Shown here: in pieces, positions 35,835 to 44,042 of the stretch | Layout: each line of letters begins with the position of its first letter | How positions within the stretch are numbered: the stretch's first letter is position 1 | DNA from: JABDBL01 sp963845445 | Lineage (GTDB): Bacteria > Cyanobacteriota > Vampirovibrionia > Obscuribacterales > Obscuribacteraceae | Direction: 5' to 3' | Assembly: GCA_963845445.1 (NCBI GenBank) | Contig: CAWJSE010000001.1 | Span: 1 to 64,000, forward strand | Length of the DNA: 64,000 nt | Translations under genes and position numbers: made by a program | The notes under the pieces: model-generated | Seen by the model: only the letters and a program-made list of their open reading frames with translations | Databases searched by the model: none | Told to the model about the DNA's origin: nothing

Positions 35835-37622
35835 CTATGGTTTCTTTGGTCCTCGAGGATTTCGATTGAACCCGCTTCCTCTAGCCCCTCTGTTATCGCC
35901 AAATGTTCGCGGACCTCTTGATTGCGTACTATTTCCAAACGCTCTTGAACCTCTTGGATCTTTATTCTCTCCTTCTTCTTTGGGTTTTCTGGGTCCGCGA
36001 TTATCTCCAAAGTTTCTTGGCCCTCTGGCGTCTCGGCTATCGCCACCTTCTCTCGGTTTTCTTGGACCTCTGTCATCTCCAAAGTTTCTTGGCCCTCTGG
36101 CGTCTCGGCTATCGCCGCCTTCTCTCGGTTTTCTTGGACCTCTATCATCTCCAAAGTTTCTTGGCCCTCTGGCGTCTCGGCTATCGCCACCCTCTCTCGG
36201 TTTTCTTGGACCTCTGTCATCTCCAAAGTTTCTTGGCCCTCTGGCGTCTCGGCTATCGCCACCTTCTCTTGGTTTTCTTGGACCGCGATTATCTCCAAAG
36301 TTTCTTGGCCCTCTGGCATTTCGACTATCGCCACCTTCTCTTGGTTTTCTTGGACCTCTATCATCTCCAAATGCTCGTGGTCCTCTGGCGTCTCGGCTAT
36401 CGCCGCCTTCTCTCGGTTTTCTTGGACCTCTGTCATCTCCAAAGTTTCTTGGCCCTCTGGCATCTCGACTATCGCCACCTTCTCTTGGTTTTCTTGGACC
36501 TCTATCATCTCCAAATGCTCGTGGTCCTCTGGCATCTCGGCTATCGCCGCCCTCTCGTGGCTTTCTTGGTCCGCGATTATCTCCAAAGTTTCTTGGCCCT
36601 CTGGCATCTCGACTATCGCCACCTTCTTTTGGTTTTCTTGGACCTCTATCATCTCCAAATGCTCGTGGTCCTCTGGCATCTCGGCTATCGCCGCCCTCTC
36701 GTGGCTTTCTTGGTCCGCGATTATCTCCAAAGTTTCTTGGCCCTCTGGCATCTCGACTATCGCCACCTTCTCTTGGTTTTCTTGGACCTCTATCATCTCC
36801 AAATACTCGTGGTCCTCTGGCATCTCGGCTATCGCCGCCCTCTCGTGGCTTTCTTGGTCCGCGATTATCTCCAAAGTTTCTTGGCCCTCTGGCATCTCGA
36901 CTATCGCCGCTTTCTCTTGGCACTCTTGAATTCGAAGCTTCTCTTCTACTTCCGGAATCTCTATTTCCGCTGGGGGCTCTTAAATCTGCTGACTCTCTAG
37001 ACCGGCGAGGACTCCCTGCTTCTCCAGCTGGTTGCAGACGTTCTCGAAGTTCTGTATTTTCTCTAGGCTCTCTGGGTTCTTTTTGCACGAAGAACGAAAA
37101 GGCCGACTGACCGTATGGACGGCATTCAAGTAATCTTAGATTTTTATCTTCAGGTTCAACCGACACATCTTTGCTATGTTCTACTATCAGGAGTCCATCC
37201 ACTTTCAAGAGCTTCTTTTCAGCAACCAGCTTGGTAACTAATTTACAGTGATCGCTCATATAGGGCGGATCTGCAAAAATGATATTGAATTGATCGGCAT
37301 TCAAGCTACTAATGGCTTTGCGAAAGTCCGTATGGATAATCTTAGTTTTCTCTTCATATCCTAATTTTTCGGCATTTGTTCTTATGGTATCAACACATAC
37401 CAGGGTCTTCTCGACTGAGGTGAGGAAGCTAGCTCCACGACTGAGAGCCTCAAATCCGATCAGCCCGCTGCCAGCAAACAAATCTAAAAAATTAGAATTT
37501 TCCACTAATTTGCCGAGAATATTGAATAATGCTTCACGCATCAACGAGCCCGTCGGGCGCACACCAGGATGGGCTGGTATATCAATTGAGCGTCCAGAAG
37601 CCTCACCGCCAGTAATTTTCAT
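35835..37622 (-). CDS. rsmD: 16S rRNA m2G966 methyltransferase RsmD with a long RG-rich repeat tail
   Basis: Residues 1 to about 183 are a full RsmD domain: GVRPTGSLMREALFNIL, FLDLFAGSGLIGFEALSRGA (SAM site), and the NPPY-type motif IIFADPPYMSD. It methylates G966 of 16S rRNA. The other 410 residues are low-complexity and very basic. They include about 13 copies of a 24-residue unit around FGDNRGPRKPREGGDSRDA, then end with GARGSGFNRNPRGPKKP. RG-rich tails usually bind RNA and are disordered. Typical RsmD is about 190 residues, so the protein is three times the normal length. The frame is continuous through the repeats, and the HAD gene follows after 5 bases. Confidence 0.9.
   Translation of the reverse strand: MKITGGEASGRSIDIPAHPGVRPTGSLMREALFNILGKLVENSNFLDLFAGSGLIGFEALSRGASFLTSVEKTLVCVDTIRTNAEKLGYEEKTKIIHTDFRKAISSLNADQFNIIFADPPYMSDHCKLVTKLVAEKKLLKVDGLLIVEHSKDVSVEPEDKNLRLLECRPYGQSAFSFFVQKEPREPRENTELRERLQPAGEAGSPRRSRESADLRAPSGNRDSGSRREASNSRVPRESGDSRDARGPRNFGDNRGPRKPREGGDSRDARGPRVFGDDRGPRKPREGGDSRDARGPRNFGDNRGPRKPREGGDSRDARGPRAFGDDRGPRKPKEGGDSRDARGPRNFGDNRGPRKPREGGDSRDARGPRAFGDDRGPRKPREGGDSRDARGPRNFGDDRGPRKPREGGDSRDARGPRAFGDDRGPRKPREGGDSRNARGPRNFGDNRGPRKPREGGDSRDARGPRNFGDDRGPRKPREGGDSRDARGPRNFGDDRGPRKPREGGDSRDARGPRNFGDDRGPRKPREGGDSRDARGPRNFGDNRGPRKPKEEGENKDPRGSRAFGNSTQSRGPRTFGDNRGARGSGFNRNPRGPKKP
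35975..36908 (-). repeat. 72-bp tandem repeat inside rsmD (13 units)
   Basis: The unit length is 72 bases: for example, the same 10-mer at 36011 and 36083. Because 72 is a multiple of 3, the repeat is in frame and encodes a 24-residue unit. Units differ mainly at one residue (N, A or V before FGD) and at D/N after it. Alternation of A- and N-type units in the middle suggests recent duplication of two-unit blocks. The lack of stop codons in the unit also opens long frames on the other strand. Confidence 0.92.
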
Positions 37623-37765
37623 TTCTATATTCTCGCTACACGCACTTTCGACTGTAAACTGAAGCTGTTAATTGAGGATTAAGCTATCCTGAGCTGCTAA
37701 AGCCCATGGTAACATGTAAGGCTACCTGTAGTTTCTATGAATTCCTTATATAAAAAATAAAATGA

Positions 37766-38080
37766 GGGAGTGAGGCGGCGGATTAGAAACACAAGGCGTT
37801 GAGTTACGCCGCAGGGGATACGCGCGTTGTGGCGAACTAAGTGAAGCCGAGGCAGCGCTGAGTACGAAAGGAGAGGAAGCGAAGCAAGGAAAGGCGGTGA
37901 GCCTTCCGCAGGAGAGCGAATAAGGAAACGCGCGTTGAGCCAAGTGGAACGAAGGCGAGGCAGCGCTTTAAAAAAGGATGAGATGAGGGAGTGGAACGTA
38001 CGGCGCCGGTGAGGCGGCGGAAGAGAAACGAAGCAGGATACGCGCGTTGAGGCGAACCAAGTGAAGCCGAGGCAGCGCTT
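37766..38080 (+). repeat. GC-rich dispersed repeat, locus B (three copies)
   Basis: Three diverged copies lie at about 37766-37859, 37871-37969 and 38001-38080. Copies 1 and 3 share GGATACGCGCGTTG and then AAGTGAAGCCGAGGCAGCGCT (positions 37816-37859 and 38036-38080). Copy 2 is more diverged (GGAAACGCGCGTTGAG, then GGCGAGGCAGCGCTTT). The same core is present at 17321-17479. The last copy ends 15 bases before the nusB TTG, so it forms the 5' leader of nusB-ftsY. The rest of the gap from 37623 contains nothing else that I recognise. Confidence 0.82.
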
Positions 38081-38095
38081 AAGAAAGGTGAAGAT

Positions 38096-38791
38096 TTGAG
38101 TGCTAGACAAATAGCTCGTGAGCTTGCTGTAATACTTTTGTCACAGCTACCGAAAAATACTAATAAGTTAGATAAAACAGAGTTAGACGAATTGGTCTCT
38201 AAAGCTGTAGTGATGCTTCATGAATATGCTAAAGAGAATTTAGCCGAAGTTGAAGGTTTATTGAGCAAAACGTATGGAGAGATTACTGATATTGAGATTG
38301 AACATCCAACAAATGTCAGATCTATCGCTCAATTACTACCAGTAAAAGTAAATACAGAAGACATTAGAGACCAACTGGGTAATCTTAAGCGAGCCTATAG
38401 TCTTGTAAACGAAGCTCTTGATATACCTCTTTTGGTCTTGCAAAGCCGCAGTGAAACAAAATCGGAAGTAAAAGACTTTCTTTTACGTTTGATCAATACC
38501 TACATAGAGCACCAAGAAGATATTGACAACTTCATCAAACAAGCGAGTACAAAATGGGAAGTGAGTCGTATGGTCAATATTGACTTGGACATTTTACGTC
38601 TTGCTTGTGCTGAAGCCTTTTTTATGCCTGATATTCCAATTGCAGTAGCGATCAACGAAGCTGTAGAACTATGCCACCGATTCGCGGACGAAAAAGCAGC
38701 TAAATTCATAAATGGCGTACTAGCCGATTTGAGCGAAGAGGCTATTAAATTGAGAGAATGCGATGTCACAAGCAAGCAATCAAAAATCTAA
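38096..38791 (+). CDS. nusB: NusB-family antitermination factor
   Basis: The start is TTG at 38096 with AAAGGTG about 5 bases upstream. The N-terminus SARQIARELAVILLSQLP and the C-terminus VNIDLDILRLACAEAFFMPD, IPIAVAINEAVELCHRFAD, EKAAKFINGVLADL are the two halves of the NusB fold. About 70 residues between them (residues 60-130) are longer than in E. coli NusB (139 residues), giving 231 residues, as seen in cyanobacterial NusB. It acts with NusE in rRNA antitermination. Its end overlaps the start of ftsY by 29 bases. Confidence 0.88.
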   Translation: MSARQIARELAVILLSQLPKNTNKLDKTELDELVSKAVVMLHEYAKENLAEVEGLLSKTYGEITDIEIEHPTNVRSIAQLLPVKVNTEDIRDQLGNLKRAYSLVNEALDIPLLVLQSRSETKSEVKDFLLRLINTYIEHQEDIDNFIKQASTKWEVSRMVNIDLDILRLACAEAFFMPDIPIAVAINEAVELCHRFADEKAAKFINGVLADLSEEAIKLRECDVTSKQSKI

Positions 38792-39840
38792 AGGCTTCTG
38801 GGGAAATACTTTCACCAAGCTGAAATCTGCTCTTTCGAAAACAAAAGAGGCAGTGGTTGATTCGGTTTTGACCGATAAGGACACTGAGCATGCGGATCTA
38901 TTAGCGCCAGCGGCTATAGAACTGGAAGAGAATACAAGCAATGAGAATAAGGCCAGTCTCTCTATAAGTGCTGCACCAGCGACTTCTGCCAGTACAGATT
39001 TACTCGATCGTGCCGTAGTTATAAATTCTGATTATCTAGATGATCTAGAAGACAAATTGATTAGAGCAGATCTCAGGATTGGCCACGGTTGATACTCTGA
39101 TGGATCATCTGCGGCAGTCTTCTAAATCGAAAGAATGGACAGGACACGATGTTCAGTCTTTCCTCAAGAATGAATTTAGCAAAATGCTCGCTGCCGCTCC
39201 TAATCATAAGCTCAATATTAAAGAAAATGTTTTGAACATTATTCTAGTGGTTGGTGTTAATGGCACAGGCAAGACTACCAGCATTGGCAAGCTGTGTAGG
39301 AGGCTGCAAAGTTCAAACAAAAAAGTTTTAATCGCGGCTGGCGACACATTTAGAGCCGCTGCAGAATCTCAACTTGAAATTTGGGCACAGAGATCAAATT
39401 GTGATCTATTACGTCTAGCTAGCGGTTCTGATCCAGGAGCGGTGGTCTATCAAGCAGTAAAAAAGGCTAAAGAAGAAAGCTACGATATATTAGTAATAGA
39501 TACAGCTGGACGTTTGCATAATAAGGCTAACTTAATGGCCGAATTACGGAAAATTCAATCTGTGATCGATAAAAATTCGGCTGGCGCCAATTTTGAGGCT
39601 CTACTTGTGCTTGATGCCTCTACCGGGCAAAACGGCATTCAGCAAGCTCGCTTGTTTGCAGAAGTATGCCCCCTTACAGGGGTTATTCTCACTAAACTAG
39701 ATGGCAGCGCAAAAGGTGGTATCGTTTTTGGTATTGCCAACGAGTTAAAAATACCCGTTAAACTAATTGGGCTAGGTGAAAAAATTGATGATTTACAAGA
39801 TTTTGAACCAGAATTATTTATCGAAGCACTTTTTGATTAA
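38763..39840 (+). CDS. ftsY: Signal recognition particle receptor FtsY, frame interrupted
   Basis: The N-terminal part has an acidic/Ser-rich A domain and begins the N domain (DDLEDKLIRADLRI). The rest, one frame over, continues with ATVDTLMDHLRQ, then the GTPase G1 VVGVNGTGKTTSIGKL, the AGDTFRAAAESQLEIWA insertion-box region, DTAGRLHNKANLM, and TKLDGSAKGGI. Dropping one G at 39081-39082 joins them. FtsY is essential for membrane protein targeting, so a true null allele is unlikely. The first ATG at 38763 overlaps nusB by 29 bases, indicating translational coupling. Confidence 0.9.
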
Positions 39841-40288
39841 ATGGCTTGGCAATAGCTTTGCGGCAATTTGCATCTTTTATATTTTCACTAATTTATCGCT
39901 GAGCACAATAGCTGCCAGTCCGAATATTATAAATGGCAGTACACCAGCAGATATTGATGAACAAAACTGCTCACAAGCAGAATTACTTGATTATGTAGAA
40001 AAAGCTAAAAAGTATATCGCAAGCAAGTGGCAACCCGAGAAAGGGTTTCAAGACAGGAATGTGGTAGTAGTGTTTGCAGTTAAATCAAATGGTAGTATTG
40101 AAGACGAAAGAATAATAGAGAGCAGCGGTAGCCAAGCAGTAGACCAAAGTGCTCTTGCCGCTCTCAAAATAGCTTCTCCTTTGGCAGCCTTGCCAAAAGG
40201 AGCGCCGGAATTTATTCAAATACGCTATGTGTTTTCCTGGCATGTGACACGAAAAGCGGGAGCAAAAGGCGAGGACCAAGGCAATTAG
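39833..40288 (+). CDS. TonB C-terminal domain protein
   Basis: A hydrophobic N-terminal segment (SFAAICIFYIFTNLSLSTIA) is followed by a domain with VVVVFAVKSNGSIEDERIIES and SGSQAVDQSALAALKIASP, the TonB C-terminal fold pattern. The frame opens further upstream at 39776 inside ftsY. TTG at 39833, which overlaps the ftsY stop, gives a sensible signal-anchor start. Whether this small protein energises an outer-membrane receptor or is an orphan TonB-C protein cannot be told; there is no exbB/exbD here. Confidence 0.65.
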   Translation: MIKWLGNSFAAICIFYIFTNLSLSTIAASPNIINGSTPADIDEQNCSQAELLDYVEKAKKYIASKWQPEKGFQDRNVVVVFAVKSNGSIEDERIIESSGSQAVDQSALAALKIASPLAALPKGAPEFIQIRYVFSWHVTRKAGAKGEDQGN

Positions 40289-40436
40289 AGATTATCCAGA
40301 CTGCAATTTGAGAGAGCTCAACTTAGGAGCAGGTATACATTAGTTAAAGCATTCAGAAGGTAAATGCTTCTCCAAGTGAGCAGATGTTATACTTCAAAGC
40401 TGTTGTCATCAAATATATTTTCAAGAGAAATTAGCC

Positions 40437-40718
40437 GTGCCTAATATCAAATCAGCTATAAAAAGAGTCAAAGTGGCGGAAAGAAACCGGGTTAAAAACC
40501 GCAGCTGGAGAACGTCTATTCGTTCAGCCCGCACTGAAGTGTCCGCTTCAACTACTAGTAAAAATAAAGAAGATTCTCAAACAGCACTGAATAAAGCTTA
40601 CAAAGTGATCGATATGGCAGTAAGCAAAGGTATTTTGCATAAAAACGCTGCTGCTAGACGAAAATCGAGCTTAGCCAAAGCCGTCAATGCCGTTGCTGTA
40701 AGCAAGAAGAAAAAATAG
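40437..40718 (+). CDS. rpsT: 30S ribosomal protein bS20
   Basis: The 93-residue lysine/arginine-rich protein starts MPNIKSAIKRVKVAERNR, the bS20 N-terminus, and contains AYKVIDMAVSKGILHKNAAA, then RRKSSLAKAVN, which are its conserved helices. The start is GTG at 40437. It binds 16S rRNA in the body of the small subunit. The gene is alone between the TonB-C gene and murC. Confidence 0.95.
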   Translation: MPNIKSAIKRVKVAERNRVKNRSWRTSIRSARTEVSASTTSKNKEDSQTALNKAYKVIDMAVSKGILHKNAAARRKSSLAKAVNAVAVSKKKK

Positions 40719-40831
40719 CGTTGTTTTAATTGCCGTTTAAGGTTATATTTACTTTCGAAGTTATCAGCCTTCGGGCGATGATACTGGTTTGAGTGCTGTA
40801 AAATCTTATACTCGCAAGGCAAAGAAGAACA

Positions 40832-42301
40832 TTGGAAGCTAAAACCACTGCAATGGAAAACAAAGATACTGCGGCGGGCGTTTTGGGCGGTGGTCCATGC
40901 GATTTAGATAAATTAAACGGACGTTTACACTTCATTGGCATAGGTGGCATAGGGATGTCCGCCCTTGCTCGTTTAATTTTGAGCCGTGGCATACCTGTCA
41001 GTGGTTCGGATAAACAGGGCAATAAAATTACCGACGAATTAATTAAATCCGGTGCACTGATTTACACCGGACATGCTGCCAGCAACGCAAGTGGCGCAGC
41101 AGGCATAGTGGTATCAACCGCTATTACTAGCGACAATCCAGAGCTGAACTGGGCTCGAGCAAATAAATTGCCAGTGTGGCATAGATCCGAAGTTTTAGCT
41201 GCCCTCTCCGCGAAAAAGAAACTAATAGCCATTACAGGCACGCACGGCAAAACCACTACTACTGCTATGATCGGCAAAATCTTTATTGACGCGAATTTAG
41301 ACCCAAGCATTGTAATCGGAGGCATTTTACCTCAATTGCAGTCTAATTGTCGAGTTGGAGATAGTGATTACTTTATTGCTGAGGCGGACGAAAGCGACGG
41401 CACGCACGTAACATTGCCAGCCGAAATTGCTGTCATAACAAATATTGAGGCTGACCATTTAGAAAACTATCCTACCGGCATGAAACAAATTCTAGATACT
41501 ATGAAATTGTTTGCAGATAAGGCCACAAAAGTTGTTATATGCACCGACGATGCGGGGTGCAAAAAAATTATTCCGCACCTCAAAAGCAAAACAATCGGTT
41601 ACGGCTTAAGAAAGAAAGAATCTGAAGAGAGCAGCATTAAAAGCACCTATGAGTTTAAGAACATCTCGGATGCTTCAAGTTCGGCTATGAAGGTTTATAA
41701 GAAGAATAAAGTCCTGGGCACAATCAATTTATCAGTGCCTGGTATTCACAATCAGTATAATGCCTTAGCAACAATCGCTACAGCGATGGAATCAGGAATA
41801 GATTTTGAAACGATTGCTCGGTCACTTGCTGATTATAATGGTGTTGATCGTCGCTTTCAAATCTTGGGTTTAGAAAATAACATTCTAGTGGTCGATGACT
41901 ATGCCCACCATCCTACAGAAGTGGTGGCCCTATTGCAAGCCGCGCAACAATATGCTGGGCAAGGCAAATTCGCCGCTCATCGCATAGTGGCAATATTTCA
42001 ACCGCATCAACCAGGTAGACTACGGGATTTCTGGAAAGAGTTTTGCGAAGCCTTTAAAGCTTGTGATTTGCTTTTGGTAGCCGATGTTTATATTGCACGT
42101 GGCGGAGCGATAGCTGGCATAGATAGTAAAAGGTTTTCTCAGGAAGTAGATCATCCCAATAGCCATTACCTCTCTGGACCAACTTCGGAATTGCCTACTA
42201 GAATCAAGGCTCTTCTTCAACCGAATGACTTAGTAATAACTATTGGCGCTGGTGATATCACCAACATTGGACCCCAATTATTACAACTGCTGCGTAGTTA
42301 G
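40832..42301 (+). CDS. murC: UDP-N-acetylmuramate-L-alanine ligase
   Basis: The 489-residue Mur ligase has the N-terminal Rossmann motif HFIGIGGIGMSALARLILSR and the ATP site ITGTHGKTTTTAMIGKI. It also has EADESDGTHVTLPA, TNIEADHLENYPTG, DDYAHHPTEVVALLQAA and FQPHQPGRLRDFWKEF. It adds L-Ala to UDP-MurNAc. The start is TTG at 40832; the core begins about 30 residues later. murB follows after 2 bases. Confidence 0.96.
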   Translation: MEAKTTAMENKDTAAGVLGGGPCDLDKLNGRLHFIGIGGIGMSALARLILSRGIPVSGSDKQGNKITDELIKSGALIYTGHAASNASGAAGIVVSTAITSDNPELNWARANKLPVWHRSEVLAALSAKKKLIAITGTHGKTTTTAMIGKIFIDANLDPSIVIGGILPQLQSNCRVGDSDYFIAEADESDGTHVTLPAEIAVITNIEADHLENYPTGMKQILDTMKLFADKATKVVICTDDAGCKKIIPHLKSKTIGYGLRKKESEESSIKSTYEFKNISDASSSAMKVYKKNKVLGTINLSVPGIHNQYNALATIATAMESGIDFETIARSLADYNGVDRRFQILGLENNILVVDDYAHHPTEVVALLQAAQQYAGQGKFAAHRIVAIFQPHQPGRLRDFWKEFCEAFKACDLLLVADVYIARGGAIAGIDSKRFSQEVDHPNSHYLSGPTSELPTRIKALLQPNDLVITIGAGDITNIGPQLLQLLRS

Positions 42302-42303
42302 AT

Positions 42304-43224
42304 ATGGAAGAAAATGCGAACGAACCGTTGGCGCGCTATACAACTTTGAGGATTGGCGGTGAAGCTGACTATCTCTTCCAGCCGCATAGCGTTGAAGAAC
42401 TAGTATCCTTGGTCAAGCGCTTAGAACAGAAAGATGAGCCCTGGTACATTTTGGGCGGTGGCTCCAATTTACTAATATCTTCTGCCGGCGTAAAGGGGAA
42501 TGTCATTAGAACTGCTCAAATGACAGAGGTTAAACAGGTAGCGCCTGATACAATCGAGGCATTGGCAGGAGTAAGGTTACCTCATTTGGCTCGCCAAGCG
42601 GGTAGTTTGAATTTATCGGGTCTAGAGTTTTCGGTTGGCATTCCTGGCACTGTGGGTGGTGCAATAGTAATGAATGCTGGAGCGCACGGCAGTTGTATGG
42701 CAGACATTGTGGAATCAGCAGTTGTATTTGACTGCAAAGAAAATAAACTGCTAACTTTCAGCAAAGAAGATTTGTCTTTTACATATCGTCGATCGAAAAT
42801 TAATCCGGTCACTCAAGTTGTAGTATCGGCTCGCCTAAAATTGCACCCAGGGAATAAAGCCGAGATTGAAGCAAAAATTAAGGCTAATGAAGAATATAGG
42901 TTAAGAACACAACCTATTGGTTTTCCTAATGCCGGCAGTACATTTGTCAATCCTGAACCAAAAAGAAGCGCTGGTTTTTTGCTCGAACAATCAGGAGCCA
43001 AGGGGCTTACCTGTGGTCAAGCCGCGGTTTCTGCCTTGCATGCCAATTTCGTTATTAATCTAGGCACTGCCACGTCAAAGGACGTAACAGACTTACTTCT
43101 TCGCATGCAGGAATGTGTTTACAGTAGCTTTACCATCAAATTACATCCAGAATGGAAAATATTAGGAGAATTCAGTCAAAATGAATTGGCGCCATGGCAA
43201 GCCAGCTCACACCCAGTACATTAA
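42304..43224 (+). CDS. murB: UDP-N-acetylenolpyruvoylglucosamine reductase
   Basis: MurB reduces the enolpyruvyl group to make UDP-MurNAc. FAD-site segments are ARYTTLRIGGEADYLFQP, YILGGGSNLLISSAGVKG and SGLEFSVGIPGTVGGAIVMN. The catalytic serine region reads PIGFPNAGSTFVNPEPKRSA. Length (306) and the lack of the E. coli tyrosine loop point to a type II (Bacillus-like) MurB. The last conserved glutamate region is SSFTIKLHPEWKILGEF. It is tightly coupled to murC. Confidence 0.95.
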   Translation: MEENANEPLARYTTLRIGGEADYLFQPHSVEELVSLVKRLEQKDEPWYILGGGSNLLISSAGVKGNVIRTAQMTEVKQVAPDTIEALAGVRLPHLARQAGSLNLSGLEFSVGIPGTVGGAIVMNAGAHGSCMADIVESAVVFDCKENKLLTFSKEDLSFTYRRSKINPVTQVVVSARLKLHPGNKAEIEAKIKANEEYRLRTQPIGFPNAGSTFVNPEPKRSAGFLLEQSGAKGLTCGQAAVSALHANFVINLGTATSKDVTDLLLRMQECVYSSFTIKLHPEWKILGEFSQNELAPWQASSHPVH

Positions 43225-43250
43225 CTTAGAACTCTGAGTGCTAAATAAAT

Positions 43251-44036
43251 ATGCAAGTCTCAGTAAATAACCTCAATATAAATTTTCAAGTATATGGCAG
43301 TGGGCTGCCTATCGTCGTTCTCCACGGCTGGGGAGATAGATCGGATTCATGGTACACTTTTGCCCAAGATTTATCGGATAAATACCAGGTCTTGCTGGTT
43401 GACTTGCCAGGATTTGGCGGTAGCGATTCGCCACCTTGTGTTTGGGGCGTGGAAGACTATGCCCAAATTATAAATGGATTTATTAAAGAGTTGGATATAG
43501 AAAAGCCGGTTCTTTTAGGTCATTCACATGGTGGCAGAATTATTAGCAAGTTAGCTATCCAAAATGATAATTGCCGTGCTTTGGTTTTAGTTGCTAGCGG
43601 TGGAGTAGATATGCCTAGCCTTAAAGTAAGGCTCAAAATATTATGGTTCAAAACAATGAAAATATTGGTACGCCCCCTAGGAAAAAGGGGTGAAGATATT
43701 TTAGATAATTACCGCAAGAAGCTCGGCTCGCGCGACTATCAAGAAGCGGGCCCTTTGCGGGCCACAATGGTTAAAGTGGTTAATTACAAGTTATTCGATA
43801 TATTGCCTAAATTAAATATACCTACACTTATTGTCTGGGGCAGTGAAGATAAAACCTTATCTTTTGAACAATCGAAAATCTTTCAGAAGTTAATTGCCGA
43901 TTCATACATAAAAATTATTTGGGGCGGCGGTCATCATCTGCATATAGATGCTCCGCTAGAATTAGCGGAGATAGTCAAAGACTTTCTTACTGAACTAGAA
44001 AGTCAGCAGCCGGTAAAGACTCTGGTATCGAAATAG
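43251..44036 (+). CDS. Alpha/beta hydrolase
   Basis: This 261-residue alpha/beta-hydrolase has the oxyanion segment VVLHGWGDRSDSW, the nucleophile elbow LLGHSHGGRII (serine within GHSHG), an acid in IVWGSEDKTLS and a terminal histidine in WGGGHHLHIDAPLELA. The substrate is unknown. It lies 26 bases after murB and 6 bases before the MurF-like gene, inside the peptidoglycan run, so a role in cell-wall or lipid intermediates is possible but unproven. Confidence 0.8.
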   Translation: MQVSVNNLNINFQVYGSGLPIVVLHGWGDRSDSWYTFAQDLSDKYQVLLVDLPGFGGSDSPPCVWGVEDYAQIINGFIKELDIEKPVLLGHSHGGRIISKLAIQNDNCRALVLVASGGVDMPSLKVRLKILWFKTMKILVRPLGKRGEDILDNYRKKLGSRDYQEAGPLRATMVKVVNYKLFDILPKLNIPTLIVWGSEDKTLSFEQSKIFQKLIADSYIKIIWGGGHHLHIDAPLELAEIVKDFLTELESQQPVKTLVSK

Positions 44037-44042
44037 CCAACA

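Noticed and set aside
35975..36908. Regular repeats considered as a CRISPR array
   Set aside because: The 72-bp units are contiguous with no unique spacers, are in frame with rsmD, and there are no cas genes.
35819..37110. Three long open frames overlapping rsmD (plus-strand frames of 414 and 365 codons, minus-strand frame of 358 codons)
   Set aside because: They exist only because the 72-bp repeat has no stop codon in several frames and its length is a multiple of 3. The rsmD frame starts with a full methyltransferase domain and explains the DNA.
37697..38110. Minus-strand frame of 137 codons upstream of nusB
   Set aside because: It consists of the GC-rich repeat copies read backwards (repeated LPRL-type stretches) and has no family resemblance or ribosome site.
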